Positions 45,058-53,476 of a DNA stretch of 64,000 nt are shown here, piece after piece. Below the pieces are notes generated by a model. That model saw only the letters and a program-made list of their open reading frames with translations. It ran no database searches and was not told the DNA's origin. Source of the stretch: Myxococcota bacterium (GTDB taxonomy: Bacteria; Myxococcota_A; UBA9160; SMWR01); the NCBI GenBank assembly GCA_022447545.1, contig JAKVBI010000020.1:62001-126000 (forward strand). The letters run 5' to 3'. Every line of letters begins with the position of its first letter. Position 1 is the first letter of the stretch. Both the position numbers and the translations under genes were made by a program.

Positions 45058-46716
45058 TCAAGCCAGTTCGGCAACCTCGCCCGGTCGGGCTTCCATGCCT
45101 TCATGGAGCGATTTCTCGTTCTCGCGAATGGGCGTTCCGTTCACCAGCAGGTGGGTCATCCCGCTGGGCTGGTCGGCGGTCAGCCGCTCGCAGTTGGCTG
45201 GGAAGTCGCGTACCCGGCGCAAGGGGCCCGAGTCGACGCTGTCCGGATCGAAGACCACTACGTCGGCCTTCATGCCCGGACGGATCTCCCCGCGGTCCTT
45301 GAAGCCAAAGAGCATGGCGGGTTCTTTGGCGAGCTTGTAGACGGCCCTCTCGAGGGGCATCAGTTCGTGATCTCGCACCCACTTGCCCAGGAAGGTCGTC
45401 GGGTTCGGTGCGTCGCACAGCTGGCCGACGTGGGCGCCGCCATCGGACAGGCCGAGCACGCAGTCTTCGCGCTGCAACAGGTAAGCGACTCCCTCGTCGT
45501 CGTCGTTGGCGACAATCTGCCGGAAACGAGTCTCGAGATTCTCGTCGAGGGAGAGGTCGCACAGCACGTCGATGGGCGAGGCGCCCCGCTCGGAGGCGAG
45601 GTCGGCAACGCTTCGGCCGATCAGTTCGCCGTGAACCGTGGTCTCGGCGACTTCGATGTTCTCCCAGCGCGCCGTCAACGCTTGCTTTCCGGCCTGTTCC
45701 ATGGCGGTCCGGCGCCACTCCGGATCGCGGTAGGCGGCCAGGCGATTCTCGCGCGGCTGGCTCATCAAGTTGGCAAAACAATCTGACTGGTTGAGGAAGA
45801 AGGGGTCGGACATCTGGAACTGGAAGGTGAGCTTGCGCGGAGATACCTGGGGCCAGACGTTGGCGCCCTGAGCCCGCTGCTCGGTGTTGAGTTCGGCCAT
45901 CGTCCGGTAGTTCACCCCATGGAAGGTCAACAGGGCGGCCCAGGTAAAGGGAACCCCCGTCTCGCGCTGAAGGGGGTAGAGGTCCGGGACGTTGCATTGA
46001 TCGCCGGGGGCGACATGCACGACCCCCTTGCCAACTTCGCCCACCACCTTGCACAGGGCTTCGAACTCGCCCTTCTCCGCGAAGCGGCTCGGGATGGGGA
46101 GGCCGTTCATGCCACGGTGAGTGACGGCGAAACTCGTTGCGAGGCCGGCTGCACCGGCTAGCAGGGCCTCGCGCAGGGCTTCGCACATGCGCTGGATCTC
46201 GGCATCTGTCGCACCGCGCTCATAGGCGGCATCTCCCATACCGAACAGGCGCAGGGCCGTATGGCCCACATAGGCGTTGTAGTTGAGGATCGTGCCCCGG
46301 CGCCGAATCGAGTCCAGGTATTCGGGGAAGGTCTCGAAGTCCCAGGGGATTCCGACTTCCAGGGCCGAGACGTCCATGTCCTCTACGTTTTCGAGAGTCA
46401 GCGCGATGGTTTCCCGGTGCTCCGGGCGCGTGGGTGCGATGGAGAAACCGCAATTCCCACCGACGACCGTGGTAACGCCGTGGTAGCAGGAGGGCGTGAG
46501 TGCCGGGTCCCAGAAGACTTGGGCATCGTAATGGGTATGGATGTCGATGAAGCCCGGCGCCACCACCTGGCCCGAGGCGTCGAGTTCCCGGGCGCCGCTC
46601 AGTCCCGGACCGATTTCGGAGATGCGATCCCCGCTGATGGCCACGTCGGCGAGCTGGCCCGGTGCGCCGCTGCCGTCGATCAGGGTTCCGCCTCGAATCA
46701 CGATGTCATTTGCCAT
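45058..46716 (-). CDS. N-acyl-D-amino-acid deacylase-like amidohydrolase (paralogue 5)
   Basis: A 552-residue amidohydrolase 3 family protein from the ATG at 46716 with an AAGGAGAAA site; 86 further in-frame upstream codons look non-coding. The metal motif is DIHTHYDAQVFWD, with the Cys ligand in GGNCGFSIAP, and the terminal Asp in LSDGGAHVGQL. The centre has KGVVHVAPGDQC and PFTWAALLTFHG, so His occurs where others have none, but Ser-His-Leu-Lys is absent. It is convergent with the cupin gene. Confidence 0.9.
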   Translation of the reverse strand: MANDIVIRGGTLIDGSGAPGQLADVAISGDRISEIGPGLSGARELDASGQVVAPGFIDIHTHYDAQVFWDPALTPSCYHGVTTVVGGNCGFSIAPTRPEHRETIALTLENVEDMDVSALEVGIPWDFETFPEYLDSIRRRGTILNYNAYVGHTALRLFGMGDAAYERGATDAEIQRMCEALREALLAGAAGLATSFAVTHRGMNGLPIPSRFAEKGEFEALCKVVGEVGKGVVHVAPGDQCNVPDLYPLQRETGVPFTWAALLTFHGVNYRTMAELNTEQRAQGANVWPQVSPRKLTFQFQMSDPFFLNQSDCFANLMSQPRENRLAAYRDPEWRRTAMEQAGKQALTARWENIEVAETTVHGELIGRSVADLASERGASPIDVLCDLSLDENLETRFRQIVANDDDEGVAYLLQREDCVLGLSDGGAHVGQLCDAPNPTTFLGKWVRDHELMPLERAVYKLAKEPAMLFGFKDRGEIRPGMKADVVVFDPDSVDSGPLRRVRDFPANCERLTADQPSGMTHLLVNGTPIRENEKSLHEGMEARPGEVAELA

Positions 46717-46988
46717 GGGTTTCTCCTTCCGAGCGGCAGTGTCGCCGGGGTCTACTCGCCACTCCAGTCTACCAGGCTTCTTCGAGTGTGATCTCGAGGC
46801 CTGTTCTGATGGCGCCGCGGGGTCCGAATCCGCGCTTTCTTGGCCCTCGCATCGGTAGTTTGGGATGCCCAGGGCGCTGATTTCTGAGAAAGGCCACCCA
46901 GGCTCGGCCGCGTGCCGTCCGCGGGCCACGGAACCTGGTGAGTGTTCGAGCAGGTATCGTAACCCGGGAGTCACGGACAGGGATCAGG

Positions 46989-47702
46989 ATGCGGGGGACG
47001 GACATGCACGATCGAGATGCATTGATGCGATTCATCGAAGGCAACGAGCGGCTGTCATCTCTGCTGGGCATCGTCGAGGCGCGCATGGACGACGACCCGG
47101 GTCACGATCTGGACCACTGTCTCCGGGTCGCTCTGTGGACCCTGCGCCTGGGCGCGGGGGAGTTCGATGACCAGCGCGCCGTAGCCGCAGCGCTGCTCCA
47201 CGACATCGTGAACGTTCCCAAGAATTCACCAGAGCGTTCGCGCGCCAGCGAAAAGTGCGCCCAGGTGGCCCGGGAGGTCCTCGAGCCTCTGGGCTTCGGC
47301 TCCTCTGCCGTCCAGGAGATCTGTGATGCCATTCGTGACCACAGCTACAGCCGAGGGTCGGTCCCCACCTCGTCCCTGGGGCGCTGCCTCCAGGACGCCG
47401 ACCGTCTCGAAGCGGTGGGGGCCATCGGGGTGATGAGGACCATTTCCACTGGGGTGCGAATGAATGCGGCTTACTTTCACGGCACCGATCCCTGGGCGCG
47501 TGAGCGCCCCCTCGATGATGCCGCGTATTCGGTGGATCACTTCTACGCGAAGCTCTTGAGGCTGGCACCCAGTATGTTGACCGAGCGTGGCCGCGAAGAG
47601 GCCATCCGACGCAGTCGCTTCATGGAGGCGTTTCTGGCCCAACTCGGCGATGAGTTGGCCCAGCCGCCACCCCCTTCGCGCTACCCGGACTCCGGGAGCT
47701 GA
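46989..47702 (+). CDS. HD-domain phosphohydrolase
   Basis: A 237-residue HD protein. Metal-binding positions are His in DLDHCLRVALW, the His-Asp pair in ALLHDIVNVP and a later Asp in CLQDADRLEAVGAIG, which is the usual H...HD...D pattern of nucleotide or phosphoester hydrolases. The start may be 46989 or the Met five codons on (47004), both preceded by purine-rich sequence. Its stop is 7 bp from the stop of the convergent crotonase gene. Related proteins are annotated as uncharacterised YedJ-like phosphohydrolases. Confidence 0.88.
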   Translation: MRGTDMHDRDALMRFIEGNERLSSLLGIVEARMDDDPGHDLDHCLRVALWTLRLGAGEFDDQRAVAAALLHDIVNVPKNSPERSRASEKCAQVAREVLEPLGFGSSAVQEICDAIRDHSYSRGSVPTSSLGRCLQDADRLEAVGAIGVMRTISTGVRMNAAYFHGTDPWARERPLDDAAYSVDHFYAKLLRLAPSMLTERGREEAIRRSRFMEAFLAQLGDELAQPPPPSRYPDSGS

Positions 47703-47709
47703 ACGCGCA

Positions 47710-48528
47710 CTATTCCGGCCATTCCGGGAAGTCCCTCGAGACCCGGAGCTTCCACTGAGGGGTGCGTTTTTCCACGAAGGCCACGGGTCCTTCCACGGCA
47801 TCGGGTTTGGGCATGATGTGCAGATGCAGGGCGGTTTCTTTGCGCTCTACATCGTCGGGGGTGAGGAGCGGAGCCTCCCAAAGCAGTTTCTTCGACACCG
47901 CCACCGAGACCGGTGCGGCGTGAATGGCTACGTCGCGTGCTAGAGCCTGGGCGGCCGGCAGCACCTCCTCGGCCGGGAGGGTCTGGGAGGCGATCCCCAG
48001 GCGGTCGACCTCGTCGCCTCCGAAGGTTCGGCCGGTGAGCAGCAACTCGGCGGCGCGCGCCAAGCCCACGGCGCGCAGCACCGTCCAGTGGGAATAGGCG
48101 TCGGGCATCACGCCTCGGCGCACCTGTACGACGCCGTATTTGCCCTCTCGCGCAAAGATGCGGACATCGCACTGCATGGCGAGAGTCAACCCCAGACCGA
48201 TGGCGTGGCCGTTGACCGCTGCAATGACGAGCTTGCGTACCCGAAAGGCGGGGAATTCCATGGCTGCCGCACTGAACTTTCGTCCCCCTGTGCGGGAAAG
48301 GTCGAAGGTGGCGGCCGCATCGGTCATGTCTGCACCCGCGCAGAAGGCGCGCCCCGCACCGGTCAACACGACAGCTCGCACGGCATCGTCCTCGTCACAA
48401 CGCCGATAGGCTTCGGCCAGGGCTTCCGCGATGCCGGCGTCGAAGGCATTGAGCTTGTCCGGTCGGTTCAAGGTGAGGGTCGCGACGCCGTCATCGTCGA
48501 GATCGAAAAGGAGGGGTTGGCTGGTCAT
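47710..48528 (-). CDS. Enoyl-CoA hydratase/isomerase family protein
   Basis: A 272-residue crotonase from the ATG at 48528; 39 upstream in-frame codons look non-coding. Oxyanion blocks are RAFCAGADMTDA and NGHAIGLGLTLAMQCDVR; the position of the first catalytic Glu is Thr (GLGLTL), and the second block reads VQVRRGVMPDAYSHW. This looks like an isomerase or another crotonase reaction rather than a classical hydratase. It diverges from the SnoaL-like gene at 48644. Confidence 0.9.
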   Translation of the reverse strand: MTSQPLLFDLDDDGVATLTLNRPDKLNAFDAGIAEALAEAYRRCDEDDAVRAVVLTGAGRAFCAGADMTDAAATFDLSRTGGRKFSAAAMEFPAFRVRKLVIAAVNGHAIGLGLTLAMQCDVRIFAREGKYGVVQVRRGVMPDAYSHWTVLRAVGLARAAELLLTGRTFGGDEVDRLGIASQTLPAEEVLPAAQALARDVAIHAAPVSVAVSKKLLWEAPLLTPDDVERKETALHLHIMPKPDAVEGPVAFVEKRTPQWKLRVSRDFPEWPE

Positions 48529-48643
48529 GGGATCAGGGTAGTACGCGCCCCACGGGTTGCACGGCGCGAGTTCTGGCCGGTGTTCGTCAGTTTCACGAAC
48601 CGGGAGGGCGGTGGGTACAATCGCGGCCTGAGGAGGGAGCCCC

Positions 48644-49057
48644 ATGTCACCGACCCCCGCCGAGCGCGCCTTTTACCGCCACCTGGAGACCATCGCCCTG
48701 GGAGACCGCGACGCGTGGTTGGAGAACTTCGCCGAAGATGCGGTGGTGGAGGATCCCGTGGGACCCTCGCCCCTGGACCCCTCGGGCCAGGGGCACCGCG
48801 GCCGGGTCGCCATCGGGGAATTCTGGGACCGGATGATCGGGCCCGGCGAGCTGCGCTTTGCCATCGAACGCGCCTACGTGTGCGGCGATGAGATTGCAAA
48901 TGTGGGCACGATCTACAACCGGTTGCCCGGTACCGATGCCGAGATCGGCGCAGAGGGGGTATTTGTCTACCGTGTAGATGCCGCGGGGAAGATCGTTTCT
49001 CTCAAGGCCTACTGGGATTACGAGGCCACCATGGCGGGAGTGACGCTTCCCGATTGA
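48644..49057 (+). CDS. SnoaL-like / ketosteroid-isomerase-type protein
   Basis: A 137-residue NTF2-fold protein: FYRHLETIALGDRDAWLENF, EDAVVEDPVGPSPLDP, and a closing FVYRVDAAGKIVSLKAYWDY. This pattern matches ketosteroid-isomerase-like proteins of mycobacteria. A GAGGAGGGAG stretch precedes the ATG. It is followed by two Ddn-like genes and a dioxygenase in the same direction, interrupted only by a leftward serine hydrolase gene. Confidence 0.87.
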   Translation: MSPTPAERAFYRHLETIALGDRDAWLENFAEDAVVEDPVGPSPLDPSGQGHRGRVAIGEFWDRMIGPGELRFAIERAYVCGDEIANVGTIYNRLPGTDAEIGAEGVFVYRVDAAGKIVSLKAYWDYEATMAGVTLPD

Positions 49058-49098
49058 AACGTCGGGCGATGGAATGAGCCGAAGGCCAGGAGGCGGAA

Positions 49099-49578
49099 GT
49101 GGCGGGAATTCTCGAGCGCTTGGGTCGGATGGGGGTCGCGGTTTCTTCGTCGAAGTGGGGCGGCATCTTCTACTACGTGGTTTGTCGGCGCGTCGATCGT
49201 GTTTTGATCCCTCTGACGGCGGGTCGGCTGTCCATGGGTCCGCCCGGGCGCACAGTGCTGATCAGCAATACCGGAGCTCGTAGCGGTAAGCTGCGCAAGA
49301 CCTCACTCGCCTTCCTCTGGCGAGGCGACGACATGGTGGTCATTGCGTCCAAGGGGGGGTCCCCCCGACATCCGGCCTGGTACCACAACCTGAAGGCGAA
49401 CCCTCAGGTCCGGGTCCAGTACCGGGGGGGGGACGAGCAGCGAGTCGCGCGCGAGGCCCTGGGCGAGGAGCGTGACGCCCTGTTCGCCGAGGCCGCGGCC
49501 ACCTACCCGAATTTCGCCGCCTATCAGAAGCGGGCCACCGGGCGGACCATCCCGGTCATGGTGCTCTCCAGAGCCTGA
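49099..49578 (+). CDS. Ddn-like F420-dependent nitroreductase/quinone reductase family protein
   Basis: A 159-residue split-barrel protein of the deazaflavin-dependent nitroreductase (Ddn) family: VLISNTGARSGKLRKTSLAF, VIASKGGSPRHPAWYHNLKA, VRVQYRGGDEQRVAREAL and FAAYQKRATGRTIPVM. The start is GTG with AGGAGGCGG upstream. Family members use F420H2 to reduce quinones, nitro compounds or unsaturated substrates. The gene contains a run of nine G near 49424-49432 and other long G and C runs, so its frame depends on their exact length. Confidence 0.9.
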   Translation: MAGILERLGRMGVAVSSSKWGGIFYYVVCRRVDRVLIPLTAGRLSMGPPGRTVLISNTGARSGKLRKTSLAFLWRGDDMVVIASKGGSPRHPAWYHNLKANPQVRVQYRGGDEQRVAREALGEERDALFAEAAATYPNFAAYQKRATGRTIPVMVLSRA

Positions 49579-49579
49579 G

Positions 49580-49597
49580 GGCGCGTGTTAGCGCGCC
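49580..49597. terminator. Short hairpin between convergent genes
   Basis: GGCGCG and CGCGCC form a perfect 6-bp stem around a 6-base loop. It sits between the stops of the Ddn-like and serine hydrolase genes and overlaps the latter's stop. There is no T tract, so confidence is low. Confidence 0.25.
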
Positions 49598-50712
49598 GCG
49601 CAATCGAAGGCGAGGTTTCCGAGCAAGACGATCTGGTGAGTCCCGCCCTGGGAGCGGTCGTAGCCGGCCTTCGGGTAGCCATTGGTGAAGAAGGCGAAGG
49701 AGATCCCCGACTCTGGGTCGCAGAAGGACATCTGAGTGGGAGCGCCGGTGTGCCCGAAGGTGCCCGGTGAAGCTGTTCGCCCCGGGGCACCCGCCGGGGC
49801 CCCGCCTCCTGGTCCCACCACCACGAACAGGCCCATCTTGGTGGGCTCACCTGGATTGCCGAAATCGCCGGACATGGGCATGTCGACCTGAGCTCGCGTG
49901 CCCTCGGCGACGGCCTCTCGACTCCACACATCCGTGTGATAGAGAGCTTGAAACAGCAACGCCATGTCGGCCGCATTGGAGACCGCTGTGTGGCTGGGCT
50001 CGCCCGCCGCCAGGACATCGGGCTCGGTCAGGTACCAGGGACCCCAGGGGTCGATCACGACCTCGTCGGGATCCGCGTCGGTGCACACGTAGCGGGCGAC
50101 GTCACCCTGCTCGTGAACCGGCGGTCCAATGTCCAGGGTCAGGCCGAGGGGCTCGGTGATTTTTTCGCGCAGGAAGCCCCTCAGGCTATTCCCCGAGGTT
50201 GCTTCTACCAGTTCCTTGATGACCCAGGCTGAGGAGGTGACGTGGAAGGCCAACTGGGAGCCCGGCTCCCAGTCGAGTCGCCACTTCGAGAAGGCTGCCA
50301 GGCGTTGCTCGCGCTCCACATGCCTTGGGTAGCCGAGCGGCGCCATGGGAAATCCACCCGTGTGAGTCAAGACGTGTCGGACCCGTACCGCGTCCTTTCC
50401 GTTGGTGGCGAACTCCGGGATGATGTCGGCCACCCGAGTGTCGAGTTCGAAGAGTCCATCGCTGAGTGCCTTCCAAGCCACCGCAGCCAACACCGGGCGC
50501 CCAGCCGACTGCAGGACGTAGCGGGTCTCGGGGGTCGTATCGCCGACGGTCTCGAAGCCAACCAGCCGACCTTCACTGGCGATGGCGACCTGACAGGATG
50601 GGAGGCGTCCTCCCTCCACCTCGTTACGTGCGCGGCGAAGAAAGAGGTCCAGGCGTTCCGGGTCGATTCCTACAGAGGCGGGGTCGGCCAACTCGCGGGA
50701 CATGGGTTGCAT
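49588..50712 (-). CDS. Beta-lactamase/class C-like protein with altered catalytic motif
   Basis: A 374-residue serine-hydrolase-fold protein from the ATG at 50712, which has a GGAG site; GTG at 50757 is the alternative. The Ser-x-x-Lys motif reads SAGR (Ser69 to Arg72) in VLQSAGRPVLAAVAW, and the Tyr-x-Asn region reads LAFHVTSSAWVIKELVE without the Tyr. The third motif His-x-Gly (GHTGAPTQM) and the LTHTGGFP block are intact. It is therefore either a divergent esterase that uses Arg or a non-catalytic binding protein. No signal peptide is visible. Confidence 0.87.
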   Translation of the reverse strand: MQPMSRELADPASVGIDPERLDLFLRRARNEVEGGRLPSCQVAIASEGRLVGFETVGDTTPETRYVLQSAGRPVLAAVAWKALSDGLFELDTRVADIIPEFATNGKDAVRVRHVLTHTGGFPMAPLGYPRHVEREQRLAAFSKWRLDWEPGSQLAFHVTSSAWVIKELVEATSGNSLRGFLREKITEPLGLTLDIGPPVHEQGDVARYVCTDADPDEVVIDPWGPWYLTEPDVLAAGEPSHTAVSNAADMALLFQALYHTDVWSREAVAEGTRAQVDMPMSGDFGNPGEPTKMGLFVVVGPGGGAPAGAPGRTASPGTFGHTGAPTQMSFCDPESGISFAFFTNGYPKAGYDRSQGGTHQIVLLGNLAFDCAAR

Positions 50713-50905
50713 GGGTGGGCTCCAGAGTTCGAAAGAGTTCGAGGAATCCTTTAACACGATCCACCGCGCGATGGAACAACTGGGATGTGCTCGTCATGAG
50801 CAGCCAAGCTTGGGCGCGGGGGTGTAGAGTAGGCTCCGCAACTCGACGAGAGGGTCCAGGCCCCTGTTGGTTGGAGCCCTCGAATCCCAGGACCCCGGAG
50901 GTGAG

Positions 50906-51367
50906 ATGGCCGAGAACCCCATGACCGAGCAGGAATTCAAGCGGCTTCGTCAATTCATCAAGCCATTCTCGCGTCTCAACTCCTGGGTATACCGGCTCAC
51001 GGGAGGACGCCTGATGGGCAAATTCCAGGGTCGACCCGTGGTGTTGATCACGATGAAGGGAGCTAAGAGCGGAGCTAAACGAACCATTCCGTTGATGTAT
51101 GTCCCCTACGGCGACGGCGTGATCATTGTGGCGTCCCAGGGGGGAGCTCCGAAGTCGCCGGTCTGGTACGCGAACCTGCTGGCGAACCCAGACATCGAGG
51201 CCCAGTACAAGGGCCAGAAGATGCAGCTGCGAGCTCGTCAGGTGGACGACGACGAGAAGGCGCAGGTCTGGCCCACCTGCGTCGAACACTACCCGCCCTT
51301 TGCCGACTACCAGTCCCGAACGGACCGGAACATCCCGGTCTTCGTCTGCGAACCGCGAACGAGTTGA
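50906..51367 (+). CDS. Ddn-like F420-dependent nitroreductase family protein
   Basis: A 153-residue protein from the ATG at 50906 with a GGAGG site; the upstream in-frame part is rejected. Blocks VVLITMKGAKSGAKRTIPLM, IVASQGGAPKSPVWYANLLA, FADYQSRTDRNIPVFV mark the Ddn/nitroreductase split-barrel family. It is a paralogue of 49099-49578 and lies 24 bp upstream of the TauD-type dioxygenase gene, with which it likely forms an operon. Confidence 0.92.
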   Translation: MAENPMTEQEFKRLRQFIKPFSRLNSWVYRLTGGRLMGKFQGRPVVLITMKGAKSGAKRTIPLMYVPYGDGVIIVASQGGAPKSPVWYANLLANPDIEAQYKGQKMQLRARQVDDDEKAQVWPTCVEHYPPFADYQSRTDRNIPVFVCEPRTS

Positions 51368-51391
51368 TCACAGCATCCGAGAGGAGTTCCC

Positions 51392-52267
51392 ATGCCTGAA
51401 TCTCGAGTGCAGATCGAAAAGATCTCTGGTGCACTGGGCGCCGAGCTACGGGGGCTGGATCTGGCCGATGGGCTCGAAGAGCAGGGTCTGGAGAGTCTCG
51501 AGCGCGCGATTCTCGACCACCATGTGGTGTTTCTGCGCAACCAGCCCTTGAGCGATGAAGCGCACCTGGCATTGGCCCGCAGATTTGGGGAGGTGTCCGT
51601 CTATCCGATTCTGGCGGCCATGGGGTCCGACGTTACGCTCGAGGTGATCGAGGACACGGAGAACAGTGCACCCAAGGCGGATCACTGGCATACGGACGTG
51701 ACCTGGATTCCCGAACCCCCGAAACTTGCGTTCTTGAGTGCGTGCGAAATTCCTGCATATGGGGGCGACACCCTGTGGGTGAGTCTGCACGCCGCCTACG
51801 ATGCACTATCGCCTGCACTCCAAGAGCGCATCGATGGGCTCCGTGTATTCCACGACGCGGGTGATGAATTCTGGGACTCGGTGGCCATTGCACTCGGCGA
51901 CGAACAGGTGGCGCAAATTCGCAAGCAGGTGGGTTCGGGTGCCGAGCACCCCCTGGTGCGAACGCACCCGGCCACCGGTCGCAAGGCGCTGTTCGTGGCC
52001 AGCTTCATGCAGCACATCGTCGGGATGTACGAGGACGAGAGCCGTATGCTGCTCGACTTCCTGATGGCGCACGCTTGCAAGGTGGAATTCCAATGCCGGT
52101 GGCGTTGGCAGCGCGATGATCTCGCCATTTGGGACGAGCGTTGCACCATGCACCGTGCGCTGGGTGACCACTATCCCCAGCGCCGCCGGGTGCGGCGATG
52201 CACCGTGGACGGTGATCGTCCGTACTTCGAGCCCGAGGCTCACGTGCCTTCGCAGCCCTCTGCCTAG
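51392..52267 (+). CDS. TauD/TfdA-family 2-oxoglutarate dioxygenase
   Basis: A 291-residue Fe(II)/2-oxoglutarate dioxygenase. The iron triad is His100, Asp102 (WHTDVTW) and His254 (CTMHRALGDH); the 2-oxoglutarate-binding Arg is close to residue 268 (RRRVRRC). Other family blocks are VVFLRNQPLSDEAHLALARR, AYGGDTLWVSLHAAYDAL and GRKALFVASFMQHIVGM. Relatives hydroxylate taurine, 2,4-D or other acids. An AGGAG site precedes the ATG, 24 bp after a Ddn-like gene. Confidence 0.95.
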   Translation: MPESRVQIEKISGALGAELRGLDLADGLEEQGLESLERAILDHHVVFLRNQPLSDEAHLALARRFGEVSVYPILAAMGSDVTLEVIEDTENSAPKADHWHTDVTWIPEPPKLAFLSACEIPAYGGDTLWVSLHAAYDALSPALQERIDGLRVFHDAGDEFWDSVAIALGDEQVAQIRKQVGSGAEHPLVRTHPATGRKALFVASFMQHIVGMYEDESRMLLDFLMAHACKVEFQCRWRWQRDDLAIWDERCTMHRALGDHYPQRRRVRRCTVDGDRPYFEPEAHVPSQPSA

Positions 52268-52288
52268 AGGCAGGTTGCGCTTACTCCC

Positions 52289-53428
52289 TCAATAACCGCT
52301 CAACTCCGCGAAGCGCCGGCGTTGGTAGCTCGAATCGCCCAGCAGCAACTCGCAGACGCGGGCTCGCTTGAGAAAGAAGCCGATATCCTGCTCGTCGGTG
52401 ACGCCGATTCCCCCATGGAGCTGGATGCTCTCGTTGGATGCGAGGTGGTAGGTATCGGAAGCTCTGGCTTTGCAGGTGCTCGCGATCTTCGAGCGCGCGG
52501 GATCCTCTTCGTCAAGGGCACGCCAGGCATCGGTGACGATGGAGCGAGTGAGTTCCACTTCACAGAAGACCCGAGCGATGCGGTGCTTGAGGGCTTGGAA
52601 GCTTCCGATTTTCACGCCGAACTGCTCCCGTTCCTTCAGGTAGGCGACGGTCTGATCGAAAACCTCCTGAATGCCGCCGAGCATTTCGGATGCGATGGCC
52701 ACCATCGCTCGGTCGAAGGTCGTTTCCAGTACCTCGGCCCCCGAGCCCAGTTCTCCCAGCAGTCGATCGGTTCCGAGGTGGACCCCATCCAGGCTGAGAT
52801 TCGCGGCGCTTCGGCTGTCGATCAGAAAGGTGGACTCGATGCTCACCCCCTCGGTGTCCCGGTCCACGATGAACAGGCTCAACCCTTCCCGTTCTCCCGG
52901 TTCCCCACTGGTGCGCGCGGCCACGATCCAATGGTCAGCGGCGGCTCCGTCCAGCACGAGGGTCTTGCGGCCCGTGAGCACGTACCCCCCCCCTGCCTCG
53001 CGGGCGGTGGTGGCGATGGCCCAGGGGTCATGGCGCGGGGTCTCCTGGTACGCGAGGGCAAGGACCGCTTCTCCGCCCACGATGCGCGTCAGGAAGTTCT
53101 GTTTCTGCTCGGGGCTTCCGGCTTCGAGGATGACGCCGCCGGCCAGCACCACTGTCGAGAGCATGGGCGAGATGACGAGTCGGGTCCCGAGTTGTTCAAG
53201 TACGATCCCGAGTTCGGCGTGGCCGAGGCCAGCCCCACCGTACTCCTCGGGAAAGGGAATCCCCGTCCAGCCGAGATCCGCCATCTCTCGCCACAGCTTC
53301 GTGTCGTAGCCTGGCTCGCTTCGTTGGTCACGCAGGGTCCGGAGCGCGTCGATGGACCCCTGAGATCGCACGAATTCACGCGCCGTCTCCTGGATCAACT
53401 CCTGCTCTTCACTCAACACGAAGGACAT
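52289..53428 (-). CDS. Acyl-CoA dehydrogenase subunit, probably non-catalytic
   Basis: A 379-residue acyl-CoA dehydrogenase-fold protein with a weakened FAD set: MADLGWTGIPFPEEYGGAGL, AYQETPRHDPW, and IQLHGGIGVTDEQDIGFFLK. The position used as catalytic base in isovaleryl-type enzymes is Asp239 (FDRAMVA) and the classical C-terminal Glu is absent (LLGDSSYQ). The next upstream gene encodes a second, Glu-containing dehydrogenase 48 bp away. Mycobacterial ChsE1-ChsE2-type enzymes are alpha2beta2 heteromers of this kind with one catalytic half. It is last in the leftward operon. GAGG precedes the ATG. Confidence 0.92.
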   Translation of the reverse strand: MSFVLSEEQELIQETAREFVRSQGSIDALRTLRDQRSEPGYDTKLWREMADLGWTGIPFPEEYGGAGLGHAELGIVLEQLGTRLVISPMLSTVVLAGGVILEAGSPEQKQNFLTRIVGGEAVLALAYQETPRHDPWAIATTAREAGGGYVLTGRKTLVLDGAAADHWIVAARTSGEPGEREGLSLFIVDRDTEGVSIESTFLIDSRSAANLSLDGVHLGTDRLLGELGSGAEVLETTFDRAMVAIASEMLGGIQEVFDQTVAYLKEREQFGVKIGSFQALKHRIARVFCEVELTRSIVTDAWRALDEEDPARSKIASTCKARASDTYHLASNESIQLHGGIGVTDEQDIGFFLKRARVCELLLGDSSYQRRRFAELSGY

Positions 53429-53476
53429 GGTTCGCCTCGTTGGTGCCCCGATTTCGTGGGCATCGAGTTGTGCCCG

